Assembly: GCA_021292165.1 (NCBI GenBank)
Contig: CM037877.1
Coordinates: forward strand, 207,184,715 to 207,248,714
Reading direction: 5' to 3'
From: Shinisaurus crocodilurus
Lineage: Eukaryota > Chordata > Lepidosauria > Squamata > Shinisauridae
DNA: 64,000 bases
The notes under the pieces were generated by a model. That model worked only from the letters and a program-made list of their open reading frames with translations, was not told the origin of the DNA and did not search any database. The stretch's first letter is position 1, and each line of letters starts with the position of its first letter. Of the stretch, positions 12,701 to 24,095 are shown one piece after another. The position numbers and the translations under genes were made by a program.

Positions 12701-13994
12701 GCTTACTTCAGGACAGATACTAGATTGCCGCCTAGGGCATTTATGTATAGGCAGGATATAAATTGAATAAAATAAATAAATAAATAAAATAGACCCCACT
12801 GAAGTCAATGGGATTATCACAGGAATATTCCAGAGCAACTATTTATGACCGTTAGCCACAATTTTAAGGATATTTGTGCTTGTAGCAGTCTCACTGATTG
12901 AATTCGAGATAACTCTACCAATGGGATTACATTTAATAGAATTACATAACTCCTATATTGCTCCTAAAAATGTTACCATACAGTTGTAATAGTTCTGTCT
13001 TTGATGAATGTATGTGCTGCATTAGTACAGATTAGTCCCTTTATGTAATGACTGTCTATATTACAGCACAGTTTTACAACTCATAAGATCAGGATCTGTA
13101 GAACAGCAAATACAATGAAAGATGCCATTACCTTGCTGATTAGTCCAAAACGTGGAGTTGTTCTTGCTCCCATAGTGTAACCTTTAGTACTCTCTGGTCT
13201 GTGAGCCAGGAGATACAAAAGGGTGCTCCTCTATGTATTTAAAAAAGAAATAACCAAAGTTATTTCGAACTACAACAACCGATAAAACAATACTTCTAGA
13301 GGTTCTACAGCTCAAGTCAGGCAGATGTCAGACCCTCCAACCTGTATATCTTATCTCTAACGCAAGGAGAGTGTGGTCTCATTGCTCAGATGTGTACAAA
13401 AGGCACTCTGCACTTGCACAAAGAAATTCTCACAGGGCAGAATTACATGTGAGGTGTAGTTCTGTGACTGTTTTTTCCTGTGGTCTCTCTTTTTATAGCG
13501 CAAAGAAGCTGCAGATGGCTTCAGATTGAGCAGAGGGCTGGCGGGAGGGGAGAGAATTGCCTTTTATTTGAGAGTTATTTGTTCTCTCAAAATCCCCATT
13601 CCCACAGCTGTTTTTCCACGGGGGGGGGGGAGATATGTGGACTGTTGTCAGTGGTCCCTCGGCCCAGACATGCCTACACCTGATGCCAGCTCTGCTCTCT
13701 AACAACTATACCACACCTGCTCTTTTTTGAGAAATTTTCCGGGGCAGGGATTGTTGCTTTTAATTAGAATGCATGCGATGCAATGGGGGGATAGGTGGGC
13801 TCCTATTTGGAAACAGTACAACCGATAGTAAAAGTACTCAATTTCACTTACGTCTCCATGGTTATAAGTTCCAGGTCCACGACTAGGGTCACCTGTAACT
13901 GGTACATACTCATTGCCTAATCGGTCTGCTGCGTGAAAAAAGGGGAAAATTCTCTTCTCCTGACATGTTCCAAATGAAGTTCGTTTCTGTGCCT
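6739..13994 (-). CDS. PIFO: PIFO (CIMAP3) exons 2-6, clean left-arm copy
   Basis: PIFO/pitchfork is a ciliary-base and microtubule-associated protein linked to primary cilium disassembly. Minus-strand exons are 13994-13852 (143 nt), 13230-13132 (99), 10948-10815 (134), 8130-8013 (118) and 6810-6739 (72, ending DV then TAA). All junctions are GT/AG and phases chain correctly. Conserved stretches are FGTCQEKRIFPFFH, SRGPGTY, KGYTMGAR, KFGSPDW and FRKHRNRVAYLSLYYD. The GPGTY and PGTYDP pieces are SHIPPO/STPG-like. Exon 1 is absent here because the palindrome junction cuts the gene. It is found at 47293-47275. Joined, the protein is 194 residues from the Met codon at 47293 (human about 191). Introns hold LINE and MITE insertions. 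Confidence 0.93.
7424..7888. mobile_element. Older inverted-repeat element interrupted by a hAT MITE
   Basis: The outer element has inverted ends near GGCAGTATCCAATGCTGCC and CCCATTGGATGCCACCC, with the younger MITE at 7553-7717 inside it. Its superfamily is not certain. A GGGC-type end hints at Harbinger. Confidence 0.5.
7553..7717 (-). mobile_element. hAT-type MITE, second copy, nested in an older element
   Basis: The ends are CAGGACCAGTGC and GCACCGGCCCTG, flanked by AGAACTCA at 7545-7552 and 7718-7725. It sits inside an older repeat (about 7424-7888) whose ends GGCAGTATCCAATG and CATTGGATGCCACC are inverted relative to each other, so this insertion is the younger event. Confidence 0.87.
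8700..10413 (+). mobile_element. CR1/L2/L3-type LINE fragment with reverse transcriptase, interrupted
   Basis: Frames at 8791-9177 and 9222-9555 encode SPMLFNIYLKPLG, HQYADDTQLYLSF (the YADD catalytic core of reverse transcriptase), SRLDYCNALYVGLP and HWLPVASRAKFKV. The C-terminal piece resumes after an insertion, at about 10114-10275 (VPSARGARLVGTKKRAFSV, LWNSLPSDLR). It ends in an A/T-rich tail after GGGCGATTTAAAAATA. Several frameshifts make it inactive. The clade is judged from remembered family style only. Confidence 0.85.
9556..10113. mobile_element. Insertion with 56-bp perfect inverted repeats inside the LINE
   Basis: The 13 bases CCATCAGCCAGAG occur at 9543-9555 and 10114-10126, on both sides of the interruption, and LINE coding continues across them. 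Inside, 9556-9611 and 10004-10059 are perfect inverted repeats starting CACAGAAACTTAAAAGTC. The middle contains TTTCGGCCTAACGGCC. About 54 further bases lie between the second repeat and the right flank. A 13-bp duplication is long for a DNA transposon, so the mechanism is unclear. Confidence 0.7.
12722..12790 (+). repeat. LINE 3' tail
   Basis: CCGCCTAGGGCATTTATG, then GGCAGGATATAAATTGAATAAA and an (AAAT) run: the usual end of an L2/CR1-like element. Copies occur at about 18118-18190 (mirror) and 42439-42508 (direct repeat). Confidence 0.55.
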
Positions 13995-14698
13995 CTGCAA
14001 ACCCCAATAATAATAATGAGTCCCAATTTATAATACTATCTGTCTCACAGCATGTGCTGTAAAATTATGAGTACAAAAATGTATGGTGAAATGGATCCTC
14101 TATCTATTGCACTAGCCTGTCATTCTTCTGTGCAACATAAAATAAAGTCAACCTTCACTCATTGACTGCCATTGGCAAGGAACCATTGAAGGCCTTTCCA
14201 GGTGGCTCTAACTGCTGGGATTTGCAAGTACCTTCCCAGCACTTTTGATCCTGGAGCCCAGACCTGTATGGCTGTTGCTATCCTGTTTCAGTTCCTTCTC
14301 ACGGGCAGAAATTGGCACAGAACTAGTACATGGATGTGTGATCTGCGTGGCTGCCTTCCGGCACAGGGAGGATAAGGATGTCCTAGAGAAAAGATACCTT
14401 GCTGTCTTTGAAACACCTCCTATATGAATTCAGGTTGCTTGCTACAAGAGCCAGCCTGGATGAGATGGGAGCTAATTGAGGACAAATCATCCTGGAATAA
14501 TTGATACAACAAAGGAAATCAAACTTTATATAAACAATGAAATTAAATTATTATGCATGCTGGTGGTAATGTTTGAAACTGGTGATCCATAAGCATTAGA
14601 ACGGGGCTAGGGATAAGTTTTTTTGTGCATTGTGAATGAACTGAAATAACAGAAATCTCAAACATGGAGAATTCAAACACTGAGAAGTTCTTCAGAGA

Positions 14699-15142
14699 GA
14701 GCAATCCTATGCTCCCTAGGCATGCATCCCAGGGACAGCAGGATTACTCAGAAAACCCCACCGAGGTCAGAGACGGTGGTCCACCTACCTTCCTCCGACC
14801 CCTCACAGCCAGTGAGGAGAGAACAGTGGTGGCTACCCTCCGAGGTTAGAAAAGCAACCTCGGAGGAGAAAAGGGAGCATTCTGGTGGGTGGGGGAAGGG
14901 AAGGAGACTGGAGAAGCCAAGATATGAGTTATCCTGAGCCTCCTCCAGCCTCCCCCTCTGAAGTGCCCTTGCTAAATGGTCTTAAAAGCTTGTCTAGCAA
15001 AAAATACAGGAGATTGGAAGATGGGGAGGCAACGATTGCCTATGCCGCTCCTTCTGCCCTGCCAGGGCATAGGAATCTTGGATGCCTCTGAGTTCGGGGG
15101 GTTCTGAGTGGCGAAAGCACAGTCGTTAGGACTGCGCCCTCA
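14699..15142 (+). mobile_element. GC-rich MITE-like element with GCAATCCTA / GGACTGCGCCC ends
   Basis: It begins GCAATCCTATGCTCCCTAGG and ends AGGACTGCGCCCTC, with internal CCGAGGT motifs like those at 720-1140. It lies in PIFO intron 1. Other copies are at 15795-16240 (mirror) and 44416-44859 (direct repeat). Reading frames in it show no recognisable protein. Confidence 0.5.
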
Positions 15143-15224
15143 CTGTTTGAGTCCAGCCTTCCAAGAGGACTGTGGAAATCTTTAAAATCTCCCTTCATTG
15201 TGTTAAAATGTACAAGCAAGAGGA

Positions 15225-15368
15225 ACATCTGCAACACTGAAAAAGAAGCTGTATAGATATAACTCTAGAGGGAGAGTTATACCAGTGTACACATTGTTTA
15301 ACCCAGGAATTGCAGGGATGAGCAGCTTGTGCGAGCAACATGCTTGTAGTTTCTGCTTTTAACAACTG
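15225..15368 (+). mobile_element. Left half of the central long-inverted-repeat element
   Basis: Matches the outer left arm of the intact element at 44944-45426, starting near CATCTGCAACACTG. Its partner arm is replaced beyond 15569 by a second copy of this half. The same half is repeated inverted at 15569-15710. Confidence 0.75.
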
Positions 15369-15568
15369 AAGAATACCCCATTCCTGGGTTGTTTCATGAC
15401 ATGTGAACCCAGCAACTCTGGGTTGTTTATGGGTTAAACAACCCAGAGTTAACTCAACAATTGCCTATGGTTTGTTGGTGAGTTAATTCTGGGTTGTTTA
15501 ACCCATAAACAGCCCAGAGTTTCTTGGTTCGCATGTCATGAAACAACCCAGGAATAGGGCAATCCTTG
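15368..15568. other. Hairpin loop at the palindrome centre with the template-switch junction
   Basis: These 201 bases lie between the palindrome arms. They are the inner part of a natural inverted-repeat element that is itself a hairpin, with dyad axis near 15465. Compared with the intact copy at 44944-45426, the sequence follows the element's own right half through the A at 15569. It then switches to the reverse complement of the left half (partner base 15367). The true element continues with TTGTTAATTAAAAG at 45287, whereas this copy continues with GTTGTTAAAAGC. Confidence 0.85.
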
Positions 15569-15569
15569 A

Positions 15570-16925
15570 GTTGTTAAAAGCAGAAACTACAAGCATGTGC
15601 TCGCACAAGCTGCTCATCCCTGCAATTCCTGGGTTAAACAATGTGTACACTGGTAATAACTCTCCCTCTAGAGTTATATCTATACAGCTTCTTTTTCAGT
15701 GTTGCAGATGTTCCTCTTGCTTGTACATTTTAACACAATGAAGGGAGATTTAAAGATTTCCACAGTCCTCTTGGAAGGCTGGACTCAAACAGTGAGGGCG
15801 CAGTCCTAACGACTGTGCTTTCGCCACTCAGAACCCCCCGAACTCAGAGGCATCCAAGATTCCTATGCCCTGGCAGGGCAGAAGGAGCGGCATAGGCAAT
15901 CGTTGCCTCCCCATCTTCCAATCTCCTGTATTTTTTGCTAGACAAGTTTTAAGACCATTTAGCAAGGGCACTTCAGGGGGAGGCTGGAGGAGGCTCAGGA
16001 TAACTCATATCTTGGCTTCTCCAGTCTCCTTCCCTTCCCCCCACCCCAGAATGCTCCCTTTTCTCCTCCGAGGTTGCTTTTCTAACCTCGGAGGGTAGCC
16101 ACCACTGTTCTCTCCTCACTGGCTGTGAGGGGTCGGAGGAAGGTAGGTGGACCACCGTCTCTGACCTCGGTGGGGTTTTCTGAGTAATCCTGCTGTCCCT
16201 GGGATGCATGCCTAGGGAGCATAGGATTGCTCTCTCTGAAGAACTTCTCAGTGTTTGAATTCTCCATGTTTGAGATTTCTGTTATTTCAGTTCATTCACA
16301 ATGCACAAAAAACATCCCTAGCCCGTTCTAATGCTTATGGATCACCAGTTTCAAACATTACCACCAGCATGCATAATAATTTAATTTCATTGTTTATATA
16401 AAGTTTGATTTCCTTTGTTGTATCAATTATTCCAGGATGATTTGTCCTCAATTAGCTCCCATCTCATCCAGGCTGGCTCTTGTAGCAAGCAACCTGAATT
16501 CATATAGGAGGTGTTTCAAGACAGCAAGGTATCTTTTCTCTAGGACATCCTTATCCTCCCTGTGCCGGAAGGCAGCCACGCAGATCACACATCCATGTAC
16601 TAGTTCTGTGCAATTTCTGCCCGTGAGAAGGAACTGAAACAGGATAGCAACAGCCATACAGGTCTGGGCTCCAGGATCAAAGTGCTGGGAAGGTACTTGC
16701 AAATCCCAGCAGTTAGAGCCACCTGGAAAGGCCTTCAATGGTTCCTTGCCAATGGCAGTCAATGAGTGAAGGTTGACTTTATTTTATGTTGCACAGAAGA
16801 ATGACAGGCTAGTGCAATAGATAGAGGATCCATTTCACCATACATTTTTGTACTCATAATTTTACAGCACATGCTGTGAGACAGATAGTATAAATTGGGA
16901 CTCATTATTATTATTGGGTTTGCAG
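15570..16925. other. Inverted copy of PIFO intron 1 next to the junction
   Basis: Contains only mirrored repeats (the central element half and a GC-rich MITE). The expected PIFO exon 1 and promoter are absent because the sequence has turned back on itself. Confidence 0.8.
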
Positions 16926-19900
16926 AGGCACAGAAACGAACTTCATTTGGAACATGTCAGGAGAAGAGAATTTTCCCCTTTTTTCACGCAGCAGACCGAT
17001 TAGGCAATGAGTATGTACCAGTTACAGGTGACCCTAGTCGTGGACCTGGAACTTATAACCATGGAGACGTAAGCGAAATTGAGTACTTTTACTATCGGTT
17101 GTACTGTTTCCAAATAGGAGCCCACCTATCCCACCATTGCATCGCATGCATTCTAAAAGCAACAATCCCTGCCCCGGAAAATTTCTCAAAAAGAGCAGGT
17201 GTGGTATAGTTGTTAGAGAGCAGAGCTGGCATCAGGTGTAGGCATGTCTGGGCCGAGGGACCACTGACAACAGTCCACATATCTCCCCCCCCCCGTGGAA
17301 AAACAGCTGTGGGAATGGGGATTTTGAGAGAACAAATAACTCTCAAAAAAAGGCAATTCTCTCCCCCCCGCCAGCCCTCTGCTCAATCTGAAGCCATCTG
17401 CAGCTTCTTTGCGCTATAAAAAGAGAGACCACAGGAAAAAACAGTCACAGAACTACACCTCACATGTAATTCTGCCCTGTGAGAATTTCTTTGTGCAAGT
17501 GCAGAGTGCCTTTTGTACACATCTGAGCAATGAGACCACACTCTCCTTGCGTTAGAGATAAGATATACAGGTTGGAGGGTCTGACATCTGCCTGACTTGA
17601 GCTGTAGAACCTCTAGAAGTATTGTTTTATCGGTTGTTGTAGTTGAAATAACTTTGGTTATTTCTTTTTTAAATACATAGAGGAGCACCCTTTTGTATCT
17701 CCTGGCTCACAGACCAGAGAGTACTAAAGGTTACACTATGGGAGCAAGAACAACTCCACGTTTTGGACTAATCAGCAAGGTAATGGCATCTTTCATTGTA
17801 TTTGCTGTTCTACAGATCCTGATCTTATGAGTTGTAAAACTGTGCTGTAATATAGACAGTCATTACATAAAGGGACTAATCTGTACTAATGCAGCACATA
17901 CATTCATCAAAGACAGAACTATTACAACTGTATGGTAACATTTTTAGGAGCAATATAGGAGTTATGTAATTCTATTAAATGTAATCCCATTGGTAGAGTT
18001 ATCTCGAATTCAATCAGTGAGACTGCTACAAGCACAAATATCCTTAAAATTGTGGCTAACGGTCATAAATAGTTGCTCTGGAATATTCCTGTGATAATCC
18101 CATTGACTTCAGTGGGGTCTATTTTATTTATTTATTTATTTTATTCAATTTATATCCTGCCTATACATAAATGCCCTAGGCGGCAATCTAGTATCTGTCC
18201 TGAAGTAAGCAGTAATTAGCAGTTTATGGAATGAGATGTCTTAACACCCACCCACCCCAAACTAATAGACAAGAGTAGCCTTTATTTGTTGCAAGTAGGA
18301 CTGTTACCCAATTAAAGGAATCTTAATTGATTGATCATATGGATTTTAGTTGATTGATCCATTAAATCTGCAGATGTGCATATGAGAACAATGATACACA
18401 GGCGTCACAGCAGAGATCCTTTTAGAAGAGATATTCTCTGTTATCTTTCATACAGGAGGGAATGTCTCATTTAAGACTGTGCTTGCCTTCTGCAGTTTTT
18501 ATAACTAGTATTAAAAATAATTCTTAAAATTTAAATCTGCTTAGGGATTAATCAGGAGCACCTTTTTAGTTGATCAAAATGGGTTTTTTTAAATCTATCC
18601 GATTCATTGACAAAACATTTCCTTAAACAACTGGTTACAAGTATTTGTTGCCTTTTCACAAAGCAGTGTGACTCAGTAGCCTTACTTCATTATTTTGAGG
18701 TTCCTGATCTAAAGTTCCATTCATCAGTGTTGCCCCCCAATGCAAACAAGCCCTGTTCATTTCATTGGCGGGGCCCATCATCCAGTTAAATATTCCTGGA
18801 ATGAGCTCCCCATGCATGAAATACGAGTCTTTGTCAAAACATAAACAAATATCATAGATTCTCAATCTATTAAGTGTTAAAGTCGTTACTAAAAATAAGT
18901 CTCAAGGCCTGAAGGCCAAGGTGTGTTGACCATGGTGCCAGGTCCAGCACCAGAGTTGCAGCTTTTATGATGCTACTATGCTGGTAGTTGCCACTTCTCT
19001 CCAAGTTGATATGTGTACAGTGCTGCTGGCAGAGAGGCATTGGAATCACTGACAGTCACAAACTGCAGCATCCTTTGGGTCTCTCAAGTCAATCAGAGTC
19101 ACAAAAGACAACACAGTCCTACACCACCTCAATTTAAATGTTCTCTAACAGGGTGCAAACCTGGACAGCTTCATCTCCATCAGTATAGGTAGGATCAGCA
19201 TGTTCCTGCAGACTGTACTGGAGCTGTCATGAATTTGTTACTGATTTTATTGAACTGATTTATTAAATTGTATGTATTACATAACTTTGTAGTAGATGAA
19301 TAGAAAGACTGTGTGTATGTACATATAATTAATTATAGAAGTTTAATTTCTATTATTTCTTGTTCTGATTGCTTAGAGTAATCATTTTTGTTATCTGGAG
19401 TATTGTTTCTGGTTCACCTTTGCTTTTTCCCAGCAAAAGATGAACCACAAATAAAATTCTTCAGTTATAGGATCAGTGTGCGGCTACTCTCCCGTGACTC
19501 TATTCCACATTGCTCTAATAATAATGTAAGACTATAGAAATGAGAAAAGACAGATGGGGTTACATGGGAAGGAGGGAATACCTCTTTTAAGATGATGTGC
19601 TGCAACACCTGCATGTATTATCTGAGATTGCTGGAGTGGCATGAGATGGAAAGAGAGCAGCTGCAGCTCTCCTCCAAAATGCATAAAAGGGGGTGCTAAA
19701 TAAGAAGGGACCATAGCACAGTGATAGAACACATGTGGCATGCAGAAAAAGGTCTGGAACAAAAGATCTCTGGCTCAGACCTTGGAGAATCATTGCCAGT
19801 TAGAGTAGACAATTCCCTGGAACAGTGGTCTGCTTAGTGTGAGATAAGGATCCGGCTTGCATACTCAGCTTAGAACTGAAGGCTAGTTGGGGCATTTATA

Positions 19901-20477
19901 GATTTTTCAATAATTTGTCTCATAATTTTATTCTATATGCTTAATTTATAGCATGTGACTCCTTGCCCTACAACGTACCAGGCAATATGGATGAAAACCC
20001 ACAAGCACAAGTCTGGCAATCTGCCGTTTTGCAGTAACTCACCACGATATTCAGAGCAGCTTCAGGACAAAGATTTGTTCCCTGGGTACCACTTTTCATT
20101 TCTTGAACTACAAAGGTGCCTATTGGGATGGGAGCCTGAAAATACAGGGTGCTCTTAATACACATTCTAGTATTGCCAAGGATGATGGACAGAACAATCC
20201 GATGGTGCATGGGAGGGAGATTCCATGGCAGGGCTGCTGCTGCAGCCAAGGCAAGAGGTGCAGGGGGCTTCCCCCCCCCCGCTTCTTTGGAGGGCACATT
20301 TTTGTTTCTTATTATTTAGGGCCTTTTCAGGGCATGTCAGTGGAGCAAGGTGGCTTAGATCCTGTGGATCCTTGGCCATCACCAGCATGCCCACAAAGTG
20401 TCACTGGCAGAACACCACCAGTGTGACATCTATGCCCACAGAGCTTTCTGCAGATGTAGGGTCTCCGGTAATGTTAG

Positions 20478-22165
20478 TGCCATTTATTTATTTGTTTGTT
20501 TATTTATTATATTTTTAAATCGCCCATCTGGCCAGTCACCCAGCCACCCTGGGCGATGTACAATCAGGATAATACACAATTAACACAATATAAGAGTTTT
20601 TTAAAAAAATCCTAACCCACCCCATATTCCCGCCTGAAAAGCCAGGTTTTTAAAGCCCAGCAGAAGTTCATCAGGGAGGGGGCATGGCGAAGGTCACTGG
20701 GGAGGGAGTTCCATAACTTGGGGGCTGCCACAGAAAAGGCTCTCTTCTTAGTCCCCACCAGCCTGGCTCCTCTGGCTGATGGAACAACAAAAACATACAA
20801 AAAGGGACTGTATTAAAAATCCTGGCTAAAACAATACACAGAAACTTAAAAGTCAAGATATAATGACACAAATATAACCAATAAAAGTCATTGGGCACTG
20901 TCTCAGAAGGTTTGCAAGTGGGACCAGCAATTAATTGAGGCCACATACCAATATCATAAACTGGATCAAGTGGGAACTACAGTGCCACTGAGGAAGGCCG
21001 TTAGGCCGAAACGTGTTTGGCTTCTCCACAAGATTACAGGAAAGCTTCTATACTGTGAGGACACATCTCGGGAAGCAACTAACAATAATATTTGTACAAA
21101 CAAGACTTCACCTTGAGATAACAGTCCTTCGGTCAGAAAGATATTCAAGACCTTTTCCAGCCCTCGAGACTTGACAATATCTGATATTTTACATGTTTAT
21201 CTCTTTTAGCTATTATATGTTTATATATTTTAATTTGTAAATCTTGTAATTGAAATTGTGTCTATTTTAATACACTTTTATTGGTTATTTTGTCATTATA
21301 TATTCTTGACTTTAAGTTTCTGTGCTCTGGCTGATGGCACAAGGAGAAGGCCGTCCGTGGCAGACCTTGTTGAGCGGCCTACTTGATGTTGCTGGAGGCG
21401 TCCTTGAGATAAGCTGGACCAGAGCCATATAGGGTTTTAAAGGTCAAAACCAACACCTTGAATTTGGCCCGGCTAGCAACTGGTAGCCAGTGCAACTCCT
21501 TGAGCACCGGAGTGATGTGATCTTGCCGGCGGCTGCCTTTAACCAGGCGAGCCGCCACGTTCTGCTAGCTGTAGCTTCCGAACCGTCTTCCAGGTAACCC
21601 CACGTACAGTGCATTACAGTAGTCTAGGCGAGAGGAGACCAAGGCATGAACCACCGATGGGACCAGATGATTAGGAAGGTAGGGGTGCAGCTGCCATAGA
21701 TGGAGTTGATACAGTGCTGCCCAGCTCAGCTGACACTTGAGCCTCCATGGACAGGGAGTCTAGAATGACCCCCAGCTGCGGACCTGGTCTTTCAGGGATA
21801 GATGCATGTACCCCATTCAGCACCAGGTCAACATCCCCTAGCCTCCCTTGTTCCCACCAGAAGTACCTTGGTCTTGTCAGGGTTCAGCCTCAGCATGTTC
21901 CTTCCCATCCACCCACCCACTAACTCCAGGCACTTGGACAGGGTCTCAACAGCCAACCTTGGTGAGGACTTGAAGGAGAGTAGAGCTGCGTGTCATCCGC
22001 ATATTGATGACTGCGCCCCCAGACCTCCTGATGATAGCTCCCAGCGGCTTTAGGTAGATGTTAAATAACATCGGGGAGAGATCCCACTGGCAGGCCTCCC
22101 TCTCCAGCAGAGCAGTGCTCAAGCTGTTCCAGTGGCCCCTCAGCTTTAGGATCACTCCCCAAAAC
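20478..22165 (-). mobile_element. LINE fragment and its insertion, right-arm mirror
   Basis: Mirror of 8700-10413 with extra indels. The inverted-repeat insertion corresponds to about 20800-21340. It has lost several bases, so its two 56-bp repeats no longer match perfectly here. Confidence 0.8.
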
Positions 22166-23122
22166 ACCCAGACCTATCATGAATGCAGATCCCCCCCCCG
22201 AAAGCAAAGGCTGATTAACAGGGCCTTGTCATTATGTGGGGTTGGCCCTTGATTCAGCAATGGAGGATCAGCAGCATCCACTATTGCTGCATCACCAGTG
22301 AGTATAATTTTCCATTTGAACACAGTACAAGTTGGCAAATAATTGACAGAACCAAGTGCAAAAGTCTATTTGCTAATGAGGCATAATTTTTGCATGACTT
22401 TGATAGTTGCTAATAGCTGAAGTTCAAACTTTTTTCAACATGAAATTACAAGGATCCCCATCCCTACCATCTCTTGTCGATTCTTTTGACACCTTTGTCA
22501 ACCTTTGTTGCCGGAGCCATTTTGGATTGGAAGATGTAGCTAATTTTTTAAGAATAACTCCTACATTTACTAGTAATACAACCATGATGGAATAAAAGAC
22601 CAATACAAAAAGACCTATGTATCTCAATGGATTAATGTGGCACATGCACTGTATAAGGGCCATATTAGTTCTTTGCAGACATGACACATGGAAGGATTTC
22701 TCAATCTCTCTAGACCTGGAACGTATGACCCAAACAAGATGCCACACAGGCATGTCACCTGGCCGGGAAGTTTGGATCCCCAGACTGGACTTAGTACCAA
22801 CACCAGTGAAAGAACTTTCAGAACTGAGGTATGAATTTAGATACAGTTATCTAAATGGTCATTGTAACTACATTTGCATTGAAGTTAGATCTTGAGATCG
22901 CAGAAATACTTGATTTCAGCAAGAGGTAGCAATTTTTTTCAGGGCCGTAGTTCTAGGGTGGCATCCAATGGGGCTGCTGCGCTCCTGCCATTTCCATTGT
23001 GCAAGCAGGACCCACTGCTTGCGCAACAGGGATTTAAGGTGTCATAAAGAAAGCCCCTAAATGAGCAGAAACGCTTGTTTCCAGATTGGAATAGATTGGC
23101 GGAGCTCCATTATGTGAGTTCT

Positions 23123-23286
23123 CAGGGCCGGTGCTACCATTAGGCCAACTAGGCAGCTGCCTAGAGCGCAGGGCTAAAGGGGGCACCAGAAACGCCTTGA
23201 AAAAAATACAGCGCTCTCAAGTGAGAAAGGGGGGCGTTAAATATCTGATCTTGCCTAGGGCACCAAACTGCCTTGCACTGGTCCTG
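23123..23286 (+). mobile_element. hAT-type MITE, right-arm mirror of 7553-7717
   Basis: The same insertion as 7553-7717, seen inverted, flanked by TGAGTTCT on both sides. It is not an independent insertion. Confidence 0.85.
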
Positions 23287-24095
23287 TGAGTTCTGCTGCC
23301 TGCCACATTCCAGAAACAAGCATCTCTGGTCATTGCCAGTTCCCATCTGAAACTCTAAATCCCAGTTGCACACACGGTGGCTCCTGCTGGCACTTGGGCA
23401 GCATTGGATACTGCCCTTAACTTGGTTGATTCCAGTGTTGGGGTGGATTAATGACATTCTTTGATTTTTGAATATCTGCATATAAGAACCAACAAGTGGC
23501 TGCCAGGCTACTTGTGCGGAGCAGGTGGTCTGTGCATATAACACCAATTCTGCATCAGCAATGTTGGTTACCTATTCGTTTCTGAGCTCAAAGTGCTGGT
23601 TTTAATTTTTAAAGCCCATGATCGTTTTGGGCCAGGTTATTTGAAGGATCTGTTACACCTGTATGAGCCTACCCAAGCCCTGGGAGTAGCCTTCTGGGAT
23701 GGGGGGAAGAAAGGGTTAAACTCCCCTCCCCATGCACCACAGTCCCCATTCTGATTGGGTGGTGGGGGTTGCCCACAGTTATAATTAAACTTTAAAAACA
23801 CACAAATAACAATCACGCACGCAATTAGCTTCGTGTCTAGTTTGACCCACTAGCCTCTTTCTGGTAGTTAGCTAAACCTATGTTCCTTTCTGGGAGATTC
23901 CTTTGCCTGAAGCAGTTTGTCTTGTGGACATGGGGATATTAGATTGAAAACTGTGCTGAGATGTTTATTTCTTTATTGTGTAGTATAACATTTGTGGAAT
24001 ATTTATATTTGTATTTATTTTAGCTGCTTTCAGACAAAGAATTCAGGAAGCATCGGAACCGAGTGGCCTACCTGAGCTTATACTACGATGTCTAA

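Larger units (their letters stand above)
1..15367 (+). repeat. Left arm of a ~31 kb palindrome
   Basis: This arm is the reverse complement of 15569-30775. Matched landmarks are position 1 with 30775, chitinase exon 9 (513-629 with 30263-30147), a hAT MITE (1577-1744 with 29203-29038), PIFO exon 6 (6739 with 24095), PIFO exon 2 (13852 with 17068) and the innermost pair 15367 with 15569. The arm starts at or before the window edge, so its outer end is not visible. It carries chitinase exons 9-10 on plus and PIFO exons 6-2 on minus, all in clean frame. Its last part (11262-15569) also matches 40979-45286 with essentially no indels. I infer that this arm is the reliable copy of the locus. Confidence 0.95.
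11262..15569 (+). repeat. First copy of a 4308-bp direct repeat
   Basis: This segment is repeated at 40979-45286 in the same orientation and at the same length (offset 29717 at both ends). It contains PIFO exons 3 and 2 on the minus strand, an L2-type LINE tail and half of the central inverted-repeat element. Only a few substitutions and homopolymer changes were seen, for example near 12438, 12809, 14558 and 14617. Confidence 0.93.
16926..24095 (+). pseudogene. PIFO: PIFO exons 2-6, inverted copy with disrupted exon 5 and no exon 1
   Basis: Exons are 16926-17068, 17681-17779, 19952-20085, 22714-22828 and 24024-24095. Exon 5 is 115 nt against 118 nt in the left arm: one T, one G and one C are missing from short homopolymers. 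Between the first and last loss the frame is shifted, so the conserved KFGSPDW and VP..KRT residues become unrelated ones, and the frame recovers because three bases are lost. Exon 4 also carries a Leu-for-Phe change. No exon 1 is available, since upstream of 16926 the sequence turns back into the left arm. This is best read as an assembly copy, not an independent gene. Confidence 0.85.
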
